Part shown: piece by piece, positions 5,821 to 9,854 of the stretch
How positions within the stretch are numbered: position 1 is the first letter of the stretch
Layout: each line of letters opens with the position of its first letter
Source: a bacterium
Lineage (GTDB): Bacteria > Patescibacteria > Gracilibacteria > 1-14-2-50-48-13
Length of the DNA stretch: 9,854 nt
Reading direction: 5' to 3'
NCBI GenBank assembly: GCA_030430105.1
Contig: JAUIFW010000033.1
Coordinates: forward strand, 1 to 9,854
Made by a program: the position numbers and the translations under genes
The notes under the pieces: generated by a model
What the model was told of the DNA's origin: nothing
What the model saw: only the letters and a program-made list of their open reading frames with translations
The model's database searches: none

Positions 5821-6189
5821 CTAATGGAAAACCGAGTTAGGTATCCCATATTGATAGAGATACATACTGGTTCCGATTAGGACCATGGCGAACCATGGAA
5901 TGGCATACAGCACTCCATCAAGCCAATCTTGTACTTTAACTGTTTTGGTGTCATGTAACACCCAAAGTACCAATAAAGAAGTAACCAAAGACAAAAGAAT
6001 TGCCTGAACCCGTTGCCCATAATGGGATGGTGACTTGAAAATCACCAATCCAGCAATAAGCAGTAACATGGCATCGAGTCCTATCAGATCTCGATGCACC
6101 CTCTTGTATATCTTTCCAATGTATCGCAGCAAAACACTGCTCAATATTGAAAAAATATCCTTAATTTTTATAGATATTGTCTGGTTCAT
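5821..6189 (-). CDS. Small integral membrane protein, three helices
   Basis: A 122-residue protein of unknown family. The hydrophobic segments are about 35-51 (LIGLDAMLLLIAGLVIF), 61-79 (VQAILLSLVTSLLVLWVLH) and 90-112 (LDGVLYAIPWFAMVLIGTSMYLY). A basic amphipathic N-terminal region (8-33) probably lies in the cytoplasm. No catalytic motif is visible. The ATG at 6189 is chosen because GGAG lies 7 nt upstream and a promoter-like pair lies further upstream; a longer reading frame to 6282 would run through that promoter. It is divergent from the C39-like lipoprotein gene and lies about 100 nt upstream of the unknown soluble-protein gene on the same strand. A weak hairpin with a T-run on the minus strand (A7 at 5781-5787) may separate them. 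Confidence 0.75.
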   Translation of the reverse strand: MNQTISIKIKDIFSILSSVLLRYIGKIYKRVHRDLIGLDAMLLLIAGLVIFKSPSHYGQRVQAILLSLVTSLLVLWVLHDTKTVKVQDWLDGVLYAIPWFAMVLIGTSMYLYQYGIPNSVFH

Positions 6190-6196
6190 AACTATG

Positions 6197-6200
6197 CTCC
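6197..6200 (-). promoter_or_regulatory. Shine-Dalgarno of the small membrane protein
   Basis: GGAG on the minus strand lies 7 nt before the ATG at 6189. It supports this start over the longer upstream frame. Confidence 0.6.
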
Positions 6201-6223
6201 AATTCCTATTTTGTATTACAGCT

Positions 6224-6251
6224 ATCCTAACACAAAAGTTGACAAAATCAA
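6224..6251 (-). promoter_or_regulatory. Candidate promoter TTGATT-16-TAGGAT
   Basis: On the minus strand TTGATT (6246-6251) and TAGGAT (6224-6229) are 16 nt apart, upstream of the membrane protein gene. The -10 hexamer and spacing are the same as for the gene at 5717. The inverted repeat 6237-6253 overlaps the -35 box. Confidence 0.5.
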
Positions 6252-6253
6252 CT
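6237..6253. promoter_or_regulatory. Short inverted repeat in a divergent intergenic region
   Basis: AGTTGA (6237-6242) and TCAACT (6248-6253) flank CAAAA. It overlaps the -35 box of the minus-strand promoter and lies between two divergent genes, a usual place for an operator. A second pair, ACTAAT (6251-6256) and ATTAGT (6269-6274), is adjacent. Both are short and could be chance in AT-rich DNA. Confidence 0.35.
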
Positions 6254-6297
6254 AATATTTCAAAAACAATTAGTATAGCCATAAGAAATAGAAAAGG

Positions 6298-6303
6298 TAT
6301 ACT
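6298..6303 (+). promoter_or_regulatory. Possible -10 box of the C39-like lipoprotein gene
   Basis: TATACT lies 25 nt before the ATG at 6329. No good -35 box is seen at 16-18 nt upstream, so support is weak. Confidence 0.3.
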
Positions 6304-6328
6304 ACAGGTAGAATATCACCCCTCCACC

Positions 6329-7078
6329 ATGAAAATCCTCCTCCCCAGCCTCCTTTGTCTCGTGCTTATTGGCTGCAGCCAACCCACAACAACGACCTCT
6401 TCAAAGTCCACAACCCAAGAATCCAACACTCCAAGTGTACAAAACAGCGAAAGGAGCCCTAAGACCCAAGCCCTAAGACCTACCCAAGTCCACCATAGCG
6501 TCCCATTCTCCCCGCAGGCCCCACTTGGAAACTGGTCAGACCCTAGACAACAAGACGGCTGCGAAGAGATGTCCGTACTCATGGCAGTGCACTGGAGAGA
6601 AGGTACAGCCCTGCCCTATTGGCAAGCAGAGCAAGAGCTCCTAGCACTAGCAGACTGGCAAACGGAAACCTATGGAAAAAACAAGGATACCTCCGCAGAA
6701 GACACCAAAAAAAGACTTCTTGAGGAGTACTTCGGCATTGAAGACACCTATATCATTGAAGCTACAGACGTAGAAACTATCACAGAAGAACTCTACGCAG
6801 GTCACCTAGTTCTTGCCCCTATGCAAGGGCAACGCCTTGAAAATCCTTTCTTCACAGCGCCAGGTCCGGAAACGCACATGATCGTGATCAGCGGATACGA
6901 TCCAGATACAAAGGAGTTCATCACCCACGATCCAGGGACAAAGCGAGGAAAAGACTTTCGGTACCAGGAAGACATCATTCTAGATGCCATCTGGAACTAC
7001 CCTACCAACGGAAAAGAGGCCTCCAGCCTAGAAAAAGCCGTCATTGTAGTCCCAAAACCCTCCACCAACAAAGAATAA
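6329..7078 (+). CDS. Lipoprotein with C39-like cysteine peptidase domain
   Basis: A 249-residue exported protein. Residues 1-16 form a lipoprotein signal peptide with lipobox LIGC, so Cys16 is the expected lipidated residue. A Thr/Ser/Pro-rich linker follows (17-57), then a peptidase_C39_2-type papain-like domain starting VPFSPQAPLGNW (58-69). The putative catalytic Cys78 is in QDGCEE, with Gln74/75 before it for the oxyanion hole, His183 in ETHMIVISGYD and Asp201 in THDPG. All are at family-typical spacing. It probably cleaves peptides at the cell surface; the substrate is unknown. The ATG at 6329 begins the signal peptide; the frame is open back to 6035, but those residues overlap the divergent gene. 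There is no SD. Linker residues 44-53 (PKTQALRPTQ) are encoded by a heptad repeat array. Confidence 0.88.
   Translation: MKILLPSLLCLVLIGCSQPTTTTSSKSTTQESNTPSVQNSERSPKTQALRPTQVHHSVPFSPQAPLGNWSDPRQQDGCEEMSVLMAVHWREGTALPYWQAEQELLALADWQTETYGKNKDTSAEDTKKRLLEEYFGIEDTYIIEATDVETITEELYAGHLVLAPMQGQRLENPFFTAPGPETHMIVISGYDPDTKEFITHDPGTKRGKDFRYQEDIILDAIWNYPTNGKEASSLEKAVIVVPKPSTNKE
6458..6485. repeat. C-rich heptad repeat array, copy 3, inside a coding region
   Basis: Four 7-nt units (cctaaga, cccaagc, cctaaga, cctaccc). The first 20 bases are identical to 1339-1358. It lies in frame within the disordered linker of the C39-like lipoprotein and encodes residues 44-53. Confidence 0.8.
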
Positions 7079-7091
7079 AGATGAAATTATA

Positions 7092-7135
7092 CGCACTAAA
7101 CTTCAACCTTTAGTATTTAATCTTTAGTATTTAAA
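7092..7135. repeat. AT-rich heptad/14-nt tandem repeat at convergent gene ends
   Basis: CTTTAGTATTTAA with a variable last base occurs twice in tandem (7108-7121 and 7122-7135). Upstream cactaaa and cttcaac keep a 7-nt register. On the minus strand the units read like ACTAAAG alternating with ATTAAAT. The hydrolase stop codon (7117-7119) and its last codons lie within it. No classical terminator is seen between the convergent genes. Confidence 0.7.
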
Positions 7136-7944
7136 AATTTAATCTTTCTCTTTATGAAATTGCCAAGCAATTTCATAAAGAGCTGGGGTTTATCAACATC
7201 AAACACATGCCCCACGCCAGGCACCACCTGACATTGAATATACGGGTGGTGTTTGCCTAGCTTCTGATATCCTCGCACCAACGCGCGAATAGCAACGTCC
7301 TTCTCCCCTACTATCATCATAGTAGGCACTTCCAACAGCTTAAGTTCCTCAAGTAAAGTCATAGAACTAAGGGCAAGGAGCTCCTTTTTGGCCACCTGCG
7401 CATTTGCCTTTTTATTGATGGCAAACAAATGCCTCCTACCTTCCTTAGTGAAGGAAGCCGCAGTAGCTAAAGCATAGGCTACACCCTCGCGTGTAAACAC
7501 CTTGGTCAAGAAGGGTATCAAACGAGCTCCAATCCTAACAAACCAGCCCCCCATATGAAAGGAAAGTGGCACACTGTATACAAATAATGATCGAACCAAA
7601 CTCTTGGAGCGAAGCCCCAAATACAAAGCAGTAGCTCCTCCCAAGGAGTTCCCTATCACATGAGTAGCGCTGTCCCCCTTCACACGAAGAAACTCAGCCA
7701 AGACGGCAGCATAGGATTCAGGAGTATGTAAAAATGCACTACTCTCACCCAAAACCACACTTTCTCCATGACCAGGCAAATCTACAAAAACATGGGTACC
7801 CTCTGGCATATACTCATTGACCTTCATAAAGTGCTCCGCCGCATCATACATCCCATGAATCCACAAAAAGACAGGTCCACTCCCTTTCTTGACCTCATAG
7901 TACGCCAAACGTACATGCGTAAGTTCTACAAAGGACTTCCTCAT
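7117..7944 (-). CDS. Alpha/beta hydrolase
   Basis: A 275-residue alpha/beta-hydrolase fold enzyme. The oxyanion-hole motif IHGM is at 29-32, DLPGHGES at 55-62, nucleophile elbow GNSLGG with Ser100 (98-103), the acid Asp216 in GEKD, and the base His246 in GVGH. The cap region is roughly 125-195. No signal peptide is visible, so a cytoplasmic esterase, lipase or related hydrolase is likely; the substrate is unknown. The ATG at 7944 is chosen because it overlaps the upstream stop as ATGA, and the residues MRKSFVEL lead directly into the first strand; a further 28 upstream codons would overlap the previous gene. Its translation is probably coupled to the beta-helix membrane protein. The C-terminus (RKIKFLNTKD) and stop run into an AT-rich heptad repeat. 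Confidence 0.92.
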   Translation of the reverse strand: MRKSFVELTHVRLAYYEVKKGSGPVFLWIHGMYDAAEHFMKVNEYMPEGTHVFVDLPGHGESVVLGESSAFLHTPESYAAVLAEFLRVKGDSATHVIGNSLGGATALYLGLRSKSLVRSLFVYSVPLSFHMGGWFVRIGARLIPFLTKVFTREGVAYALATAASFTKEGRRHLFAINKKANAQVAKKELLALSSMTLLEELKLLEVPTMMIVGEKDVAIRALVRGYQKLGKHHPYIQCQVVPGVGHVFDVDKPQLFMKLLGNFIKRKIKFLNTKD

Positions 7945-9074
7945 GAACGCAGAGCAAGAAAGACGTTCCACAGTTGATGTGCAACCAGTCCCACACTCAT
8001 AAAGTAGAATATGAGCACAAAGATCCATCCAACAAATGGAATCAACGAGAGAAGAGTAAGCACGAGTAGTCCAGTACCGTAGGAAAGAAATCCACCCCAG
8101 AACTTGGTACTACGCTTCACGGGAAGTAGGAGGTGTCCAAGATAAAATGGCGAAAACAGCCAAGCAAAGTACAGTATTCCGGCATAGAACATGCTTCCAA
8201 GAATAGCAAAAGGAATTCCTAGCACTGTCACCCCCACAAGCATCAAAAGAAATGGTGCGGCCACCACTACCGCAGCACCTAAAAAGAAATGTGCAATGCC
8301 CAGCTTTTTTGCGGCAGTAAGCGTCCTATTGATAGGCTTTTGAAAGAGCCAAAGCAATATGAACCCCACAACAATTGCCTGTAAGAGAGAAAAGATAATA
8401 AAAACGAGCACGGCCATATTCATAAGCGCCCCCACCTGCTCTTCAAAACTCTCCCCATGCATTACCCTATCAATTTTCTGAAATACAATCACACCTTCCA
8501 CTTGCTCGCTAGGAACAGTACTTGATGCCGCCAAGTCTAGGTTCGATCCAAATGACGCATCGTCAGTCAACTCGAGATTTCCGACCTCCAAACTAGCATC
8601 CCCCTCTATGGTTCCTCGCATGATCAAGGTATCAGCTTCAATTCTCGCAGTTCCTGCAATCGTACCATCTACCACGACAGTCTCACCAAAGAGCCACACA
8701 TCCCCACCTACAAAAGTCTGTGTAGAGAGAGAAATCGTTTGCCCGGCAAGCACCATGTGATCCCCAATCTGTCCATCAATACTAATGGTCTGACCAGCAG
8801 CACGAACATCATCCTCCACATCCGTGAGTATATTGATATGCTGCCCTGCAACTATCACGTCTCCTTCTACAGGCTGTGACATAGAAATGCTCTGCCCTGC
8901 AGATACTAAATCGCCAAACAAAGGAAGGGTAAACTGTACATCCCGTCCCACCGCATACACATCTCCCTTTGAAATCTCTGCAGGTGCTACCACATCACCA
9001 GCTTCAAAGGTGGTCGCAGCCATCGCTTGAAAAGGCACAAAAAGTAATACGAGCAGTGCAGAGAGTCGTTTCAT
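7941..9074 (-). CDS. Exported beta-helix (bactofilin-like) multi-pass membrane protein
   Basis: A 377-residue protein. Residues 1-19 form a Sec signal peptide (KR, then LSALLVLLFVPFQ, cleavage after AMA). Residues about 26-180 are a right-handed beta-helix-like repeat domain; G-Q/R/E pairs recur at 43, 60, 77, 94, 111 and 130, a 17-19 residue period with patterns such as GDVIVAGQHINI. This resembles bactofilin or polymer-forming cytoskeletal repeats but faces outside the cytoplasm. About four to six membrane segments follow (217-245, 262-285, 286-318, 327-345, 348-374). Such repeats may polymerise or act as a surface scaffold; this is inference. ATG 9074 is chosen because it starts the signal peptide; GTG 9128 and ATG 9122 would read through a terminator hairpin. 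It overlaps the hydrolase start by 4 nt (ATGA), so the two form an operon. Confidence 0.88.
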   Translation of the reverse strand: MKRLSALLVLLFVPFQAMAATTFEAGDVVAPAEISKGDVYAVGRDVQFTLPLFGDLVSAGQSISMSQPVEGDVIVAGQHINILTDVEDDVRAAGQTISIDGQIGDHMVLAGQTISLSTQTFVGGDVWLFGETVVVDGTIAGTARIEADTLIMRGTIEGDASLEVGNLELTDDASFGSNLDLAASSTVPSEQVEGVIVFQKIDRVMHGESFEEQVGALMNMAVLVFIIFSLLQAIVVGFILLWLFQKPINRTLTAAKKLGIAHFFLGAAVVVAAPFLLMLVGVTVLGIPFAILGSMFYAGILYFAWLFSPFYLGHLLLPVKRSTKFWGGFLSYGTGLLVLTLLSLIPFVGWIFVLIFYFMSVGLVAHQLWNVFLALRS

Positions 9075-9080
9075 AACATC

Positions 9081-9116
9081 AAAAAAAGGGAACTGTATCT
9101 TCACAGTATCCCTTTT
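9081..9116 (-). terminator. Intrinsic terminator between the SRPBCC and beta-helix genes
   Basis: Stem AAAAGGGA-ACTGT (9084-9096) pairs with ACAGTATCCCTTTT (9103-9116) with one bulged base and a 6-nt loop. On the minus strand T7 (9087-9081) follows. It lies 30 nt past the stop at 9146 and ends 6 nt before the ATG at 9074, so it may also act as an attenuator in the beta-helix leader. Confidence 0.85.
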
Positions 9117-9145
9117 AGTCATTTCCACAAGAAGCTGACCTTGTC

Positions 9146-9547
9146 TTACGCGCCTATTCCTTTCGCTTCTACATATTTCTTTAGTGGGCCAAGATAAAAT
9201 TCATCCCATCCCATATTGATACTCTTGTAGTGTTCCGTCGGCACCTCCGTATGCAAGAGCATCAAGATGGTGCGCTGCCCCATAGGCTCCAAGGTAAAGG
9301 TTACCTTCGATGGAGTTTCCCAGGTCTTCTCTGCCCAATCCTGAGCAAGCATTCGTTCTTTTTCCACCTCTGTATTCTTCCCGTGGATACTTCCTCCCCA
9401 AAGAGAAAATTCTGTCCCCTCCTTATCATTCATCACGCAGGGAGCTCCTCCCCATCCGGCAATCTCCTTTTCATTGGTAAGCGCAGCCCACACCTGTTGC
9501 AGGGGAGCCTCTATCACATAGGTTTTAGACAAAGCTTTTGTAGACAT
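9146..9547 (-). CDS. SRPBCC/AHSA1-type START-like domain protein
   Basis: A 133-residue single-domain protein of the SRPBCC superfamily, close to the activator of Hsp90 ATPase homologue-1 (AHSA1) group. The N-terminal IEAPLQQVWAALTNEKEIAGWGG (12-34), the central FSLWGGSIHGKNTEV, the VTFTLEP strand and the C-terminal GWDEFYLGPLKKYVE (113-127) follow the family order, and the length is normal. The fold forms a hydrophobic ligand pocket closed by the C-terminal helix. No catalytic residue is known for this group, and the ligand is unknown. It is cytoplasmic by sequence. A near-consensus promoter lies just upstream and a terminator lies just after it, so it is a single-gene unit. It has no SD. 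Confidence 0.92.
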   Translation of the reverse strand: MSTKALSKTYVIEAPLQQVWAALTNEKEIAGWGGAPCVMNDKEGTEFSLWGGSIHGKNTEVEKERMLAQDWAEKTWETPSKVTFTLEPMGQRTILMLLHTEVPTEHYKSINMGWDEFYLGPLKKYVEAKGIGA

Positions 9548-9573
9548 TTGGTCTTGTAAATATTTTCAAAGGC

Positions 9574-9601
9574 ATCATAGCAATTTTTCCACATTTGTAA
9601 A
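9574..9601 (-). promoter_or_regulatory. Promoter TTTACA-16-TATGAT of the SRPBCC gene
   Basis: On the minus strand TTTACA (9596-9601) and TATGAT (9574-9579) are 16 nt apart; each hexamer has five of six consensus bases. Transcription would start about 20 nt before the ATG at 9547. Confidence 0.65.
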
Positions 9602-9615
9602 CCTCCATACCCCTA

Positions 9616-9632
9616 GCCGCGTCAGACGCGGC
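9616..9632. terminator. GC-rich hairpin after the nuclease gene
   Basis: GCCGCGT (9616-9622) pairs with ACGCGGC (9626-9632) around the triloop CAG, five bases after the nuclease stop codon. It is not followed by a T-run on the minus strand, so it is either a non-classical terminator, an RNA-stabilising end or a binding site. Confidence 0.45.
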
Positions 9633-9637
9633 CAAAC

Positions 9638-9854
9638 CTACCTCTCCCCAGCACAAGTATCCTCAGCCCAAAGCCCTCGCCCCTCCTCGCGAGCTCGTTG
9701 CTCAGCAGCAACAAACACCTCACGATATCTATACGGACTACTATACGTATACTCATACGCATACCCATCCTGAATCATCCGCTCATTGAGAAACACTTCA
9801 TCCGCATACAAGTACGCCAAAAGTCGCCCATAGCGATCCCGATCTCCCTGCGAG
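9638..9854 (-). CDS. Thermonuclease (SNase fold) family, 5'-truncated by window edge
   Basis: About 71 C-terminal residues are visible; the frame is open to the window edge, so the start lies beyond 9854. The segment reads SQGDRDRYGRLLAYLYADEV, then FLNERMIQDGYAYEYTY, and AEQRAREEGRGLW near the end. This matches the C-terminal part of staphylococcal-nuclease-like proteins; the Arg of D-x-YGR corresponds to the catalytic Arg87 of the S. aureus enzyme. The calcium-binding and other catalytic residues would be in the missing N-terminal part, as would any signal peptide, so activity and location cannot be judged. The family usually degrades DNA and RNA outside the cytoplasm. A TTG at 9820 is not a real start because the conserved motif lies upstream of it. 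Confidence 0.88.
   Translation of the reverse strand, partial: SQGDRDRYGRLLAYLYADEVFLNERMIQDGYAYEYTYSSPYRYREVFVAAEQRAREEGRGLWAEDTCAGER

Noticed and set aside
6035..6328. N-terminal extension of the C39-like lipoprotein frame
   Set aside because: It overlaps the divergent membrane protein gene, and the internal ATG at 6329 begins a clean lipoprotein signal peptide.
9075..9128. GTG 9128 or ATG 9122 as start of the beta-helix protein
   Set aside because: They would place a charged stretch ahead of the signal peptide and translate through a terminator hairpin.
1..9854. TGA recoded to glycine (Gracilibacteria/Absconditabacteria code)
   Set aside because: TGA ends the VOC gene at 296-298 and the beta-helix gene at 7941-7943, the latter in an ATGA overlap; no in-frame TGA interrupts conserved domains.
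1..9854. tRNA, rRNA, riboswitch or insertion sequence
   Set aside because: No cloverleaf with a TTCGA-type arm, no rRNA-like block, no transposase frame and no terminal inverted repeats with target duplications were seen.

Overview
This is a bacterial chromosomal window using the standard genetic code: TGA, TAG and TAA all end good protein families, so TGA is not recoded to glycine as in Gracilibacteria. No rRNA, tRNA, CRISPR array, transposase or phage gene is visible. Most genes lack a Shine-Dalgarno (SD) sequence, intergenic gaps are short, and the proteins are generic or envelope-associated. This fits a Patescibacteria (CPR)-like genome, but that assignment is an inference and uncertain.

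Layout. 1-300: a small ribbon-helix-helix-like protein with a good SD and a shared terminator. 296-1149: two divergent VOC (glyoxalase-fold) proteins, the second with an intact metal triad. 1331-1389: a C-rich heptad repeat just upstream of a full-length ABC exporter half-transporter (1421-3199). 3206-3794: a type II toxin-antitoxin operon whose consensus promoter sits inside a perfect 16-bp inverted repeat. 3835-5179: a YbhB/PEBP-family protein, whose stop codon lies inside a second heptad array, and an upstream short-chain dehydrogenase, probably cotranscribed on the minus strand. 5277-6189: an unknown soluble protein and a three-helix membrane protein, both on the minus strand with SD sequences and matching promoters. 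6329-7078: a plus-strand lipoprotein with a C39-like cysteine peptidase domain, which carries a third heptad array inside its coding linker. 7117-9074: an alpha/beta hydrolase coupled through an ATGA overlap to an exported beta-helix (bactofilin-like) membrane protein. 9146-9547: an AHSA1-type SRPBCC protein. 9638-9854: the C-terminal part of a thermonuclease (SNase fold), cut by the window edge.

The plus strand is strongly C-rich (C>G) whatever the gene direction, except at 1-242 and about 5277-6190, where the genes also have SD sequences. The most distinctive non-gene signal is a family of 7-nt-period repeats at gene boundaries, which in two places has entered coding sequence. The main functional units are the autoregulated toxin-antitoxin pair, the SDR/PEBP pair and the beta-helix/hydrolase pair. 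No complete novel defence or biosynthetic system is evident.
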